Source: Saprospiraceae bacterium (GTDB lineage: Bacteria; Bacteroidota; Bacteroidia; Chitinophagales; Saprospiraceae). From it: 64,000 nt of DNA. Below the pieces are notes generated by a model, which was not told where the DNA came from, made no database searches, and saw only the letters and a list, made by a program, of their open reading frames with translations. Location of the stretch: positions 1-64,000 of the forward strand of contig JALSGS010000056.1 in assembly GCA_026982695.1 (NCBI GenBank), read 5' to 3'. Made by a program: the position numbers and the translations under genes. Shown here in pieces: positions 1-8,540 of the stretch (position 1 is the stretch's first letter; each line of letters opens with the position of its first letter).

Positions 1-1
1 A

Positions 2-91
2 AACCATTTCAGTTTGGGTATAGATGTAAATGTAAAAAAAGAAGATAGTCTCAGTAGTTCTAAAGGACAACGAAATACTGAAAATCTTTAA
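2..91 (+). CDS. 3' end of an unidentified gene (partial, left edge)
   Basis: The frame beginning at base 2 is open for 29 codons and ends at TAA 89-91. The residues (GIDVNVKKEDSLSSS in the middle) look like a real polar protein C-terminus, and a bidirectional hairpin follows about 90 bp later, as expected for convergent genes. Too little remains to assign a family. The frame could be open by chance. Confidence 0.35.
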   Translation, partial: NHFSLGIDVNVKKEDSLSSSKGQRNTENL

Positions 92-178
92 TTTGAATCA
101 ATTGCTTTTGACTACCGAAACTTGAGTATATTAGCCCACCTGGGAAAAACGGCATATCTGTTGTGTGGAAAAGTGGCA

Positions 179-201
179 AAGGCCGAAGGCGCTTCGGCCT
201 T
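179..201. terminator. Bidirectional hairpin between convergent genes
   Basis: A perfect 10-bp stem (AAGGCCGAAG / CTTCGGCCTT) with a 3-nt loop lies between the TonB receptor stop and the partial gene at the left edge. The plus side is followed by GTTTT. The minus side has a weaker T-tract. Confidence 0.55.
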
Positions 202-228
202 GTTTTAGCAATAGCCACAAATCAAAAA

Positions 229-3114
229 TCAAAGCGTGTAATTGAATCCCAATGAAAAGGTAGTGCCAGGTTGGTACTGTTCGATTAGGTATTCCTTTCC
301 TTTGTAACTCATCACTTTCCGAAATGAGGCGTTGAGCAAGTTGGAGGCAGTGAGGCGAAAATGGAGCTGATCGTTGATGCCTTTGCTAAGCGAAAAGTCG
401 AGTAACGGGAAGGGGCGTTCGTACACATCGGGGTCTTTCCCCTCACTAATAGCTGACAGACGAGGTCCATACATGTTGAATGAGAGCGTGGCATCGAGTG
501 TGCGATCTGGGGCGAGGTAGCTTAACCCCACATTGATGAGCCAAGGTGACTGGCCAGGGAAGGGGCGTGTGCTGCCTTTTTCGGGATTGAACTGGCGCAC
601 TATGGCCAATTCGGATTCAGGAATGGCCATTGAGGAGTGGATATAGCTAAAGTTGCTTTGAAAGCGCCATTTTTTGAGTACTTCTGCTATTACGTCTAGC
701 TTTTTGCGCAGCTCGAGTTCGATGCCATATACCTGCGCGTCTGATACATTGACGTATTTGATTTCAGGGTTAGAGGCTTCGGGGATAAAGGCTTGGCCTA
801 TGGGATTAGCAAACCATTTGTAGTAAGCACTTATTGCTACGAGCTCGCCCATCCGTGGAAGCATTTCCCAGCGCAAGTCGAAGTTTTTCACCAACGTGCG
901 TTGTAGGGTTGGGTTGCCCGTAATGCGGAAGCCTCCGATGAAATCGAAAGAGGTAAAGGGGGCGAGTTCGCGCATGTTGGGGCGTGCTAAAGTCTGTGTG
1001 AAGGATGCACGTAGGTTCATCTGGTCGGTGAGCTGATAGACGAGATTAAAGGCGGGCAGCCAGTCGAGTTGTTGGATTTGTCCAGCAGGCAGGGCTGTGT
1101 CGCGGCTGGCTACGCGAATGTCGGTATATTCGGTGCGCAGCCCCCCAATGAGGCGCCACGGCCCTGTGTTGAAGTCGACCATGGCATAGGCCGCAGCAAT
1201 ACGCGTCGTGCCTTGGTAGCTGTTTTGATTGGAGCTTTTTCGGTCGTTGATTACGTATAGTCCTGATTGGTATCGCATGAGCGTGGAGTCGTAGCCGATG
1301 ATGCCTACGTTTTCAGGGCCAAACCAGAACGTGGGATCACCGTTGTAGTCGGCGGCATAAGGCGAGTTATTGCGTATTTGGAGCACGTTGTCGGTGAAGG
1401 TGCGTTGCTTGCTGCGGTAGAGGATACCTATTTGTACTCGGTTCTGTGAGTTTTTCTCTTGATCAAAGGGGATAATTAGATCGGCTTTAGCTACGCGTTG
1501 CCGGTCTTTAAGGGCACGGAAAAAGTGGTAAGGCAAGTCGTATTCAGCTGGGGAGATGAAAAAGAGCGTATCGCCATTGGGTTGTATTTTATACGTGTTG
1601 GCGAACTGCCGAAAGTCGGGTTCGTCTTGCTGCGCCAATACCGTAGCAAGCCCCCATGCCACCCGCGCACCGGCAGGGCCCAACACGTGCTCGCCTGCCA
1701 GTTGCTGACTTAACAAACTGCGGGCGCGAAATAGTAGTGCACGCGACTCAAAGATACCCCCACCAGAGATAATGCCCGGATAGGCACCGTAGAGCATGCG
1801 ACTTACCTTTTCCGTGTCGTGGTTGTACAGGACGATATAACTGAGCTTTTGGCTACTGCCCATTTTGTATGCCCATCCTGCCATGGCGCCCACTTGCGGA
1901 TTGTCTACACTTTGGGCTGCGCGCAGCCGGTAGTAAGTGTTGAGGGCCTCGCTACCAGGATCGGTGAGTTCTTCATATGCCATGATGCCATCTCGATATG
2001 CGCGAAAGCTGCGCTTGAGGCGCGTGCCTGCCCATACGCCCAACGGATGCCCCCATAGCTTGTACTGGTTGCCCATGCTAAAGTGAAAGCCATAGTCGGG
2101 TGGGCTAGTAGTGGTGGTAGGCGTCATTTGGGGGTTGAGAGCTTTACTTGTTTGGTCGAGTAGCGCAGCAGTTTGTGCTTTGCTTCGCGCGCGAATGTAG
2201 AGACTGGGGGTGAGTTGTTGGAGTACTTGTGGATCTCGAAAGATGGAGGGCAGTTGGCGCGTGCCGTCGTCGAAGCCGAGCCAGTCCCAAGGACCACCTC
2301 TATGAGTGAGCAAGTCGTTGCGCAGGCTACTTTGCGTGTTGTACGCCATGCTAAAGCCGGCTTGTAGGGTGCGTGTTTCGGGAAAGCTCCTGGTATGTAG
2401 ATTGACATTGCCTCCTGTAAAATTGCCTGGCATATCGGGCGTGAAGGTCTTTGAGGTAATGATGTTGTCGAGCAAATTGGCAGGTATAAGGTCGAGCTGC
2501 ATGCTGTTGCGGTATGGGTCATTGCTGGGTAAGGGCATGCCATTGAGTTGCGCGCTGGAATAGCGGTCGCCCAACCCTCTGACGACAATGTATCGCCCTT
2601 CTTGTACAGAAGCTCCTGTGATGCGCTTCATGCTTTCAGCTGCATTGGCGCTGCCATATCGCGCCATCTCTTGAGCCGAGAGGTTGTCGGTGACGCCAGG
2701 TGCTTTTTTGCGCAGTGCAATAAGTGCAACCTCCGAACGATTGACGCGTTCAGCAGATATTTCTACCACTTCGAGTTCTTGTGCTTGGGCCTCGAGCAAA
2801 AAATCCAATACTGTGACTGCATGAGCAGTTACTTGTACGCCCTGTATCACCATATCGGGGAAGCCCAGATAAGATGCTTGTAGATCGTAGGTGCCCGCTG
2901 GCAGGCTTAGCTGAAAAGTGCCATCTAGATCAGTTTCGGTACCAATGGGTGGGTTGCTCCCCACTACCATGACGTTGGCAAACATCAGCACTTCACCTGT
3001 CGACTTGTCGATGACTTTTCCGCGTATCGTACCGTTTTGGGCCCATCCACTCGTACTAATACTGACAGCCCATAAGAGTGCTGAAGTGAGGATGTATTTT
3101 TTTATCTTAAGCAT
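229..3114 (-). CDS. TonB-dependent outer membrane receptor with carboxypeptidase-like N-terminal domain
   Basis: This is a 961-residue TonB-dependent receptor, an energised outer membrane importer of an unknown substrate. A signal peptide covers about residues 1-25. A carboxypeptidase-D regulatory-like beta-sandwich follows (about 27-112, starting TIRGKVIDKSTGEVL). The plug domain (about 115-245) contains RGLGDRYSSAQLNGMPLPS, and the rest is a long beta-barrel ending in the aromatic-rich FSLGFNYTL. It lacks the SusC signature and no SusD gene lies nearby. The secreted beta-helix gene at 3185-4894 is 70 bp upstream on the same strand, so the two are probably co-transcribed and work together. 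Substrate is unknown. The receptor assignment is firm. Confidence 0.93.
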   Translation of the reverse strand: MLKIKKYILTSALLWAVSISTSGWAQNGTIRGKVIDKSTGEVLMFANVMVVGSNPPIGTETDLDGTFQLSLPAGTYDLQASYLGFPDMVIQGVQVTAHAVTVLDFLLEAQAQELEVVEISAERVNRSEVALIALRKKAPGVTDNLSAQEMARYGSANAAESMKRITGASVQEGRYIVVRGLGDRYSSAQLNGMPLPSNDPYRNSMQLDLIPANLLDNIITSKTFTPDMPGNFTGGNVNLHTRSFPETRTLQAGFSMAYNTQSSLRNDLLTHRGGPWDWLGFDDGTRQLPSIFRDPQVLQQLTPSLYIRARSKAQTAALLDQTSKALNPQMTPTTTTSPPDYGFHFSMGNQYKLWGHPLGVWAGTRLKRSFRAYRDGIMAYEELTDPGSEALNTYYRLRAAQSVDNPQVGAMAGWAYKMGSSQKLSYIVLYNHDTEKVSRMLYGAYPGIISGGGIFESRALLFRARSLLSQQLAGEHVLGPAGARVAWGLATVLAQQDEPDFRQFANTYKIQPNGDTLFFISPAEYDLPYHFFRALKDRQRVAKADLIIPFDQEKNSQNRVQIGILYRSKQRTFTDNVLQIRNNSPYAADYNGDPTFWFGPENVGIIGYDSTLMRYQSGLYVINDRKSSNQNSYQGTTRIAAAYAMVDFNTGPWRLIGGLRTEYTDIRVASRDTALPAGQIQQLDWLPAFNLVYQLTDQMNLRASFTQTLARPNMRELAPFTSFDFIGGFRITGNPTLQRTLVKNFDLRWEMLPRMGELVAISAYYKWFANPIGQAFIPEASNPEIKYVNVSDAQVYGIELELRKKLDVIAEVLKKWRFQSNFSYIHSSMAIPESELAIVRQFNPEKGSTRPFPGQSPWLINVGLSYLAPDRTLDATLSFNMYGPRLSAISEGKDPDVYERPFPLLDFSLSKGINDQLHFRLTASNLLNASFRKVMSYKGKEYLIEQYQPGTTFSLGFNYTL

Positions 3115-3184
3115 TGTTTTGGCTATTCGTCTGTTAAAAATTCAATCCAGCAATGGTGTGTGTTTGTCTGTTAAGTGGTGTGTT

Positions 3185-4894
3185 TTAGCGTTTGATCAGC
3201 TGGCGCGTGTACCTGTGCCCATTGACTTCCAGCGTGTAGAAATAAGTACCTGCGGGTAGATGACTGATGGAGGAATTAAATTGGTAGGTACCTGCTTTGA
3301 GCTGCGTAGTGGGCAAGATTACCTGTACGCATTGCCCGTGTGCGTCGTATAACTTGAGGGTGGTGCGTGCCAAATAAGGCAATGTGAAGTGGAATGTAGT
3401 ATGGGTATTTGTAGGGTTAGGCGTATTGTGCAGCTGTACGAAGTAGGGTTGTGCGGGTGTCGCTTCGGTAGTAGCCGTGACGGATTCACAACTTTGCGTG
3501 TCGTTGAAGGGTATATTGGGGTCAAGCAGGCCGTACTGAGCCAGGGCAGTCCATCCCTGAATCCATACGCCTTGGCTGCAGAAAGCGCCCTTAAACATTA
3601 CAGGAGTGAAAAAGGGATCGGCAGGGTAAGTAGCCATGGGTGTGCTATAGGCTGGCCCGGTGGGTAGTGCTCGCGGATCGAACTGGCCATTTGTCGTACG
3701 ACTAATGCTGGTTAACAAGGGATCGGTAATGAGGTTTTGCCATACCTGAAAAGAATCGACCAGGCTTTGGCAATTGGGGTCTTCAGCATCGTCGGTGGCG
3801 TTAAAAATGCCGTTTTCGCCACAGTTGGGCTGGTCGCCTTCGCCAAATTGCCACCAGAGGTTGTTGCGTATTTGGAGCTGCCCCAACTCGAGCCGTTGAT
3901 AGCTGTCCAATCCATTGGCGCGGTCTTCTACCTGAAGTGCGTAGTTAGCAAAATCGGTGAAGATGCTATTGGCGTAAGTGCCGGCTGTGCCATCGCGCAT
4001 TAGGAGAGCGTGTTCGTTTTTAGCAGGGCTGCCTACGCCACAGCCAATGTAAGTAGCGTTAAAGATGATCGGATTAGACGTAGGTTCATTATCGTCGGGT
4101 TTGGCGCCATCGTGTTCGCCGCCATTGTCGCCTGCGTCGAAGCCTTGCAGCGACAGCCAGAACTGTCCTTTTCCGCGCCAGCCTGTATCGTAATCAAACG
4201 AGTCGTCACCGCAGAAGGCCACTACGGCATATTTGAGATTGACGGTGCCACCAAAAAGCTCAATGCCGTCATCTTGGTTGGCAATGACTTCCACGTATTC
4301 GATAGTGGTGCCGCTCCCTACAGCCCCTAGCGTCAGCCCATTGATCTCGTTGCCTGGTGCAAGCTCTGCACCACCATGGCGAATCGACACGTAGCGCAAT
4401 ATTCCCGAGTTGTCAGAATCATCACTACCTCCATAGCGGGCACGCAACTCGTCAGCAGGCAGCCCCTCTATTCCCTTTTCAGGAGTTTGATCAGTTATGC
4501 GGCCCTTGCCCAGGATGATGACTCCACCCCATAAGCCACGATCTGTAGGGCTCAGGTCGTCAGGGTCATTGGGATCGTCAAGCTCAGCAGTGAAAACAAT
4601 AGGTGCGTTGGGTGTGCCTTCAGCGTAAATTTGTGCTCCTCGCGTGATGATTAGTGCGCTGGCCAGGTCGTTGGAAGAAGGGATCTCAAGCCCCTTGATC
4701 ACAGTGCCGGGCTCGATATACAATACACCACCTGCTTCCAAGTATACAAAACCGTCCAATAGATAGATGTAGTCATTGGTCCAAGTGTAGGTCTGACCGC
4801 CCTGTAGGTCACTGTCCTTGATTATAATGGTATTCTGCCCTTGTAGGAAGGTCAAGACTCCGAAGAGCATGGCAACAATCCATACGACGCGCAT
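3185..4894 (-). CDS. T9SS-secreted right-handed beta-helix protein
   Basis: The ATG at 4894 gives 569 residues with a clear signal peptide (MRVVWIVAMLFGVLTF). The frame runs 19 codons further upstream but without signal-peptide character. The mature part has the repetitive pattern of a family common in Bacteroidota: LYIEPGTVIKG, an ALIITRGAQIYAEGT strand, a GLWGGVIILGKG turn, an EINGLTLGAVGSGT segment and a GDDSFDYDTGWRGKGQF motif. This reads as a parallel beta-helix of acidic, probably Ca-binding, coils. The last 85 residues or so (from NTPNPTNTHTTFHF to YTRQLIKR) match a T9SS type A sorting domain, so the protein should reach the cell surface. It sits just upstream of the TonB receptor and is probably its surface partner. 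The molecular function is unknown. Confidence 0.85.
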   Translation of the reverse strand: MRVVWIVAMLFGVLTFLQGQNTIIIKDSDLQGGQTYTWTNDYIYLLDGFVYLEAGGVLYIEPGTVIKGLEIPSSNDLASALIITRGAQIYAEGTPNAPIVFTAELDDPNDPDDLSPTDRGLWGGVIILGKGRITDQTPEKGIEGLPADELRARYGGSDDSDNSGILRYVSIRHGGAELAPGNEINGLTLGAVGSGTTIEYVEVIANQDDGIELFGGTVNLKYAVVAFCGDDSFDYDTGWRGKGQFWLSLQGFDAGDNGGEHDGAKPDDNEPTSNPIIFNATYIGCGVGSPAKNEHALLMRDGTAGTYANSIFTDFANYALQVEDRANGLDSYQRLELGQLQIRNNLWWQFGEGDQPNCGENGIFNATDDAEDPNCQSLVDSFQVWQNLITDPLLTSISRTTNGQFDPRALPTGPAYSTPMATYPADPFFTPVMFKGAFCSQGVWIQGWTALAQYGLLDPNIPFNDTQSCESVTATTEATPAQPYFVQLHNTPNPTNTHTTFHFTLPYLARTTLKLYDAHGQCVQVILPTTQLKAGTYQFNSSISHLPAGTYFYTLEVNGHRYTRQLIKR

Positions 4895-5081
4895 GACAAA
4901 AGTTTTTAGTTGGTTTTGATCTTTGGTCTTGCTTGTGCTCGACGCATGCAAAGCTCACTTCAAGCGGTAAATAGTGATTTAATGGTAGGTTAAGATTGTG
5001 TGAAACATATGACCATAATGTAAAACAATAATAAAGGCAGGGGTACTTGATCATTTTGCCGTTAGGCAGACAATAAAATAA

Positions 5082-5111
5082 GGGCCTGCATGCACGGAGC
5101 AAAACAGGCCC
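5082..5111 (-). terminator. Terminator downstream of the ferredoxin gene
   Basis: On the minus strand a GGGCCTG / CAGGCCC stem with a 16-nt loop is followed by TTATTTTATTG. It lies 60 bp past the ferredoxin stop codon. Confidence 0.55.
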
Positions 5112-5171
5112 ACCTTGAAGCTATGAAAATTTCTTTGCCAACAACCTACGAGCAGAGGAAGTGATCGTGAT

Positions 5172-5519
5172 TTATAGATGGAGCTTCTCTTTCTTGAGCA
5201 ATAATTGTTCCTCTGTTTCCACGTGTTCAGGATCAGGTACGCAGCAGTCTACAGGGCATACAGCTGCACATTGTGGCTCTTCATGAAAGCCCTTGCATTC
5301 TGTGCATTTATCAGGCACTATGTAGTAATAGTCTTCCGAGAGTGGTGGCTGGCGCTCTTCGGCATCTATCAGGCGACCATCCATCAGAGTGAATGCCCCA
5401 GAGACAGAAGTGCCATCGGAAATGGCCCATTCTACTCCTCCTTCATAGATGGCGTTGTTAGGGCATTCGGGTTCGCATGCACCGCAATTGATGCATTCAT
5501 CAGTGATCATGATAGCCAT
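5172..5519 (-). CDS. 2[4Fe-4S] ferredoxin
   Basis: This is a 115-residue soluble electron carrier. The first cluster motif is C9-x2-C12-x2-C15-x3-C19-P. The second is C72-x2-C75-x8-C84-x3-C88-P. The longer x8 spacing in the second motif is typical of Alvin-type (Allochromatium-like) ferredoxins. About 50 residues separate the two motifs, more than in minimal clostridial ferredoxins, and the C-terminus is an acidic/charged tail (HVETEEQLLLKKEKLHL). The gene stands alone between its own terminator and a candidate promoter. Such ferredoxins pass electrons to various oxidoreductases. The sequence does not show which partner is used here. Confidence 0.9.
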   Translation of the reverse strand: MAIMITDECINCGACEPECPNNAIYEGGVEWAISDGTSVSGAFTLMDGRLIDAEERQPPLSEDYYYIVPDKCTECKGFHEEPQCAAVCPVDCCVPDPEHVETEEQLLLKKEKLHL

Positions 5520-5613
5520 AGCGACGCAATTTATTTATTAAGTTCAATAGGTTTCTATGTAGTTATATAACCCTTACTTTCTGTGCTTGTTTTGGCTGTA
5601 GCCAAATTCAGGA

Positions 5614-5621
5614 CAAAGGTA
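5614..5621 (-). promoter_or_regulatory. Candidate -7 element for the ferredoxin gene
   Basis: The minus strand reads TACCTTTG, matching the Bacteroidota TAnnTTTG consensus, 95 bp upstream of the ferredoxin start. The nearest TTG (5649-5647) is 25 bp away, slightly long for a -33 element. Confidence 0.4.
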
Positions 5622-5645
5622 ACAAAACTACCCCTTGCAGTAGTT

Positions 5646-7445
5646 TCAACGCCTAGTTTCAAAGTCGAGTTTGCGCCATGCGCGTATGAGGTAGACTGCG
5701 GCCAGCGCAGCTATGGCAAAAGCCAAAAGAGCTGGTGACACACGTCCGTAAATAATAAAGCCGGTGCCAAAAAGCACTGCATATACCATGATCGTCCCTG
5801 CCAACATACAGCTTATCTGAAGCGTAAGGCGTCCTGGGCTGATATCTTGGGGTTGCAAATCGCCTCGTTGTAGGGCTTGGCTAATGAACGCAGACCACCC
5901 TGCACTTGCTGGGCGAATGCGTTTGTAAAAGTCGAGCAAACGATCGTAGTGGGTAGGTCTAGTGAGAAAAGTCACCAAGAGCCATCCAGCGGTGGTGATG
6001 GCTACGCCTATCAGCAATTTGCCCCACGGTGCTATGGGTACAAGCCCCATGCGTTCGTGGATCACTTCCAGGTATATAGCTACGACGAATGATATGATCA
6101 TCCCCGCCAGCTCGCTATAGGCATTGACTCGCCACCAAAACCATCTGAGAATGAAGATAAGCCCTGTACCTGCACCAATTTGCAACAGTATTTTGAAAGC
6201 CTCGAAGGCACTTTCAAGCCATAGTGCAAATGCCGCGGCAAAAAACATGAGCAACACCGTACTGATACGCCCTACCGTGACCAACTCTCGTTCGTTAGCC
6301 TGAGGCCGAACAAAGCGCTGGTACCAATCGTGCACGATGTAGGAACTTCCCCAATTGAGATGGGTAGAAATAGTGGACATGAAGGCTGCAATAAGGGAGG
6401 CCACTGCAATACCCATCAAGCCTTTCGGCAAAAAAGTGAGCATTGCGGGGTAGGCCAGGTCATCGGCTACAATATCGGTATCTACATGGGGAAAAGCAGC
6501 CTTGAGTGCTTCGTGATCGGGAAAGACTACTAAAGAAGCCAATGCCACGATAATCCATGGCCAAGGCCGTACGGCATAGTGCACGATGTTGAACAATAGT
6601 GTGGCTGCAGTAGCATGGCGCTCGTCTTTTGCAGCCAGCATCCTCTGTGCAATGTAGCCACCTCCTCCAGGCTCTGCCCCTGGGTACCATACCGACCACC
6701 ATTGAACGGCAAGTGGAATTAAAAACAATGGAATGAATACATTGAGATCGCTAGGATCGGGAATGAGTGCCAGTTTGTACTGTATGGAAGGATGGCTCAA
6801 TAGCCCTTTCATGCCATTCACCTCGGGTAGCCCCAAAACGACTATTGCAGCACCTATTGCGCCAATCATGGCGATAATGAATTGAAAAAAATCAGTGATG
6901 ATTACACCCCTCAGGCCACCCAAGGCCGAATAGACTACTGTGATGAGCGAGGCAGCCAGCATAAGTGGCACGGGATCTATGCCCAACAACACGCCACCAA
7001 TTTTAATGGCAGCTAGGCAAACGGTGGCCATGATCATCACATTGAAAAAAAAGCCCAAATACAAGGCACGAAAGCCTCGCAAGAAGATGGCTGTCTTTCC
7101 ACTGTACCTCAGTTCGTAAAACTCCAAGTCGGTAAATACACCCGAACGGCGCCACAGACGCGCATAGATGAATACGGTGAGCATGCCTGTGAGTAAAAAG
7201 GCCCACCACACCCAATTACCTGCTACGCCATTTTTGCGCACAATATCAGTTACCAAGTTGGGGGTATCGGCCGAAAAAGTCGTCGCTACCATAGAGATGC
7301 CCAACAGCCACCAAGGCATATTGCGCCCCGACAGAAAATATTCGGAAGCATTGCGGCCAGCACGACGCGATACGAGCAACCCGATGAATAGCGATAAAAT
7401 GAAAAAGGCGAGGATAATTCCCCAGTCAAGGGCAGAAATACTCAT
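5646..7445 (-). CDS. Sodium:solute symporter family protein
   Basis: This is a 599-residue inner membrane transporter of the SSS (SLC5-like) family, which couples uptake of a solute to the sodium gradient. The N-terminus is a membrane segment (LDWGIILAFFILSLFIGLLVSRRAG), followed by the family's SEYFLSGRNMPWWLLGISMVATTFSADTP-type region. About 14 hydrophobic helices can be counted, with the usual GGLRGVIITD motif in TM5-6. The segment GGYIAQRMLAAKDERHA is characteristic of the Bacteroidota branch of this family. The C-terminus has two extra helices and ends in a short basic tail. The substrate (sugar, amino acid or other) cannot be read from the sequence. It appears to be monocistronic. Confidence 0.92.
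   Translation of the reverse strand: MSISALDWGIILAFFILSLFIGLLVSRRAGRNASEYFLSGRNMPWWLLGISMVATTFSADTPNLVTDIVRKNGVAGNWVWWAFLLTGMLTVFIYARLWRRSGVFTDLEFYELRYSGKTAIFLRGFRALYLGFFFNVMIMATVCLAAIKIGGVLLGIDPVPLMLAASLITVVYSALGGLRGVIITDFFQFIIAMIGAIGAAIVVLGLPEVNGMKGLLSHPSIQYKLALIPDPSDLNVFIPLFLIPLAVQWWSVWYPGAEPGGGGYIAQRMLAAKDERHATAATLLFNIVHYAVRPWPWIIVALASLVVFPDHEALKAAFPHVDTDIVADDLAYPAMLTFLPKGLMGIAVASLIAAFMSTISTHLNWGSSYIVHDWYQRFVRPQANERELVTVGRISTVLLMFFAAAFALWLESAFEAFKILLQIGAGTGLIFILRWFWWRVNAYSELAGMIISFVVAIYLEVIHERMGLVPIAPWGKLLIGVAITTAGWLLVTFLTRPTHYDRLLDFYKRIRPASAGWSAFISQALQRGDLQPQDISPGRLTLQISCMLAGTIMVYAVLFGTGFIIYGRVSPALLAFAIAALAAVYLIRAWRKLDFETRR
6420..6432 (+). repeat. GCCTTTCGGCAAA repeat, copy 1
   Basis: Exact 13-mer inside the symporter gene. 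Read in that gene (minus strand) it encodes Leu-Pro-Lys-Gly. Confidence 0.6.
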
Positions 7446-7542
7446 AATGGGCTGATTTTTCGTTTTCAGCCCAAAAGATAGAATTCCTTAGTGCATCATC
7501 TATGGGATAACCTCAACTTTCCCCATGAAAAGCCATAAAAAA

Positions 7543-7565
7543 ACCCGCAGGCAATAACTGCGGGT
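7543..7565 (-). terminator. Intrinsic terminator after the 28-codon ORF
   Basis: On the minus strand ACCCGCAG / CTGCGGGT forms a perfect 8-bp stem with a 7-nt loop, followed by seven T residues. It lies 89 bp downstream of the small ORF at 7654-7740, so something upstream of it on the minus strand is transcribed. Confidence 0.8.
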
Positions 7566-7653
7566 AAAACGATTGTTTGCAGATGGTTTATGCAGGTAAC
7601 ACGAATTTTAGTTTAGCGGGGTGAGTGTTTGATTAATAGGGTACAAGACAGCG

Positions 7654-7740
7654 CTATTTCTCTTTTGTGCGTTCCTGCACATTCATGAGCACAAGACTAG
7701 CAACAAGTGCTAAGGCAAAGGCAAATTTGAGATAGAGCAT
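7654..7740 (-). CDS. Possible 28-residue membrane peptide
   Basis: An ATG at 7740 opens a 28-codon frame encoding one hydrophobic segment (MLYLKFAFALALVASLVLM) followed by a charged tail ending RTKEK. The frame is open upstream, but that part has no protein-like character. The unit is bracketed by two strong intrinsic terminators (7543-7565 and 7851-7891), so a short independent transcript is likely. I do not recognise a family. The transcript could equally be a non-coding RNA. Confidence 0.4.
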   Translation of the reverse strand: MLYLKFAFALALVASLVLMNVQERTKEK

Positions 7741-7850
7741 ATGTTTTTGTCGTTTAAGGCTTGTTTGGGTGAAAAACTTGCCCTCAAAGGTAGGCAGACG
7801 ATGGGCATGTAGTGTAGTTGGTTTATACCAAACTGATGGGATATTTATAC

Positions 7851-7891
7851 AAAAACAACCAGCAAGGTATATCACCTTGCTGGTTGTTTTT
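7851..7891. terminator. Perfect 18-bp bidirectional terminator
   Basis: AAAAACAACCAGCAAGGT and its exact reverse complement flank a 5-nt loop (ATATC). A-runs and T-runs on both sides make it functional in either direction. On the minus strand it closes the DUF2795 gene, whose stop lies 23 bp away. Confidence 0.88.
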
Positions 7892-7913
7892 GTGTTGTTG
7901 TCACAAGCTACAG

Positions 7914-8135
7914 TCAATATTCGTCTTCGTTGAACAGGAAATCGTCTTTTCTGGGGTAATCGGGCCAAATGTCTTCAATACTTTCGTATACTTCCCCTTC
8001 GTCTTCCATCTCTTGTAGGTTCTCGATCACTTCAAGAGGTGCTCCCGATCGAACGGCATAGTCGATTAGTTCATCCCGCGTAGCGGGCCAGGGAGCGTCT
8101 TCGAGGTGATGCGCTAATTCAAGTGTCCAGTACAT
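7914..8135 (-). CDS. DUF2795 domain protein
   Basis: A 73-residue acidic protein beginning MYWTLELAHHLEDAPWPATRDELIDY. I recognise this as the DUF2795 family, which is nearly invariant in sequence among Sphingobacteriia, Chitinophagia and Saprospiria. The middle (SGAPLEVIENLQEMEDEGE) and the end (IEDIWPDYPRKDDFLFNEDEY) follow the family pattern. Function is unknown. The whole gene is the domain, so nothing is missing. It has its own promoter-like sequence (8253-8283) and its own terminator, consistent with a well-expressed single-gene unit. Confidence 0.92.
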   Translation of the reverse strand: MYWTLELAHHLEDAPWPATRDELIDYAVRSGAPLEVIENLQEMEDEGEVYESIEDIWPDYPRKDDFLFNEDEY

Positions 8136-8540
8136 GTTACTTGATTTTTTGTTGTTTCCTAATTAATCTTTGAAGTTTTTACTTTTTTTAAAATTAAAAT
8201 TGGTGTAACTCGGGTATTTTAGTTAATAGTTTTATTTGTTCACATTTTTGCGCAAATGTAAATAATGGGCTTTTTACATGCAATATTTTTTATGAAAGCG
8301 ACATATCAAAAATCAATCCATTAGGTGTACGTTGCATTTCATACGCAGCCGCTAGCCAAAAAGTTTTTGCGTTAAATACTTAAATAGTTGCCTAGTCTTC
8401 AATAAGCGTCTATTGGGCCAGCATTGAGATGCTATGTAAGATATCTATTAGCTATGTATACAAGTTGAGTGCGGAGTGCACAATTTTGCTTGCCATGCAG
8501 GAGGGGGTGTGAGATAAAAAGCTGCATATATCTTGGCGTA
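8136..8540. other. 405-bp AT-rich intergenic region
   Basis: It holds the promoter of the DUF2795 gene near 8253-8283 and the region downstream of the FG-GAP lipoprotein gene. Apart from long A/T runs I see no gene, repeat or structured RNA in it. Confidence 0.6.
8253..8283 (-). promoter_or_regulatory. Bacteroidota-type promoter of the DUF2795 gene
   Basis: The minus strand reads TTG at 8283-8281, a 20-bp spacer, then TACATTTG at 8260-8253. This matches the TTG / TAnnTTTG consensus and would give a leader of about 110 nt. Confidence 0.6.
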
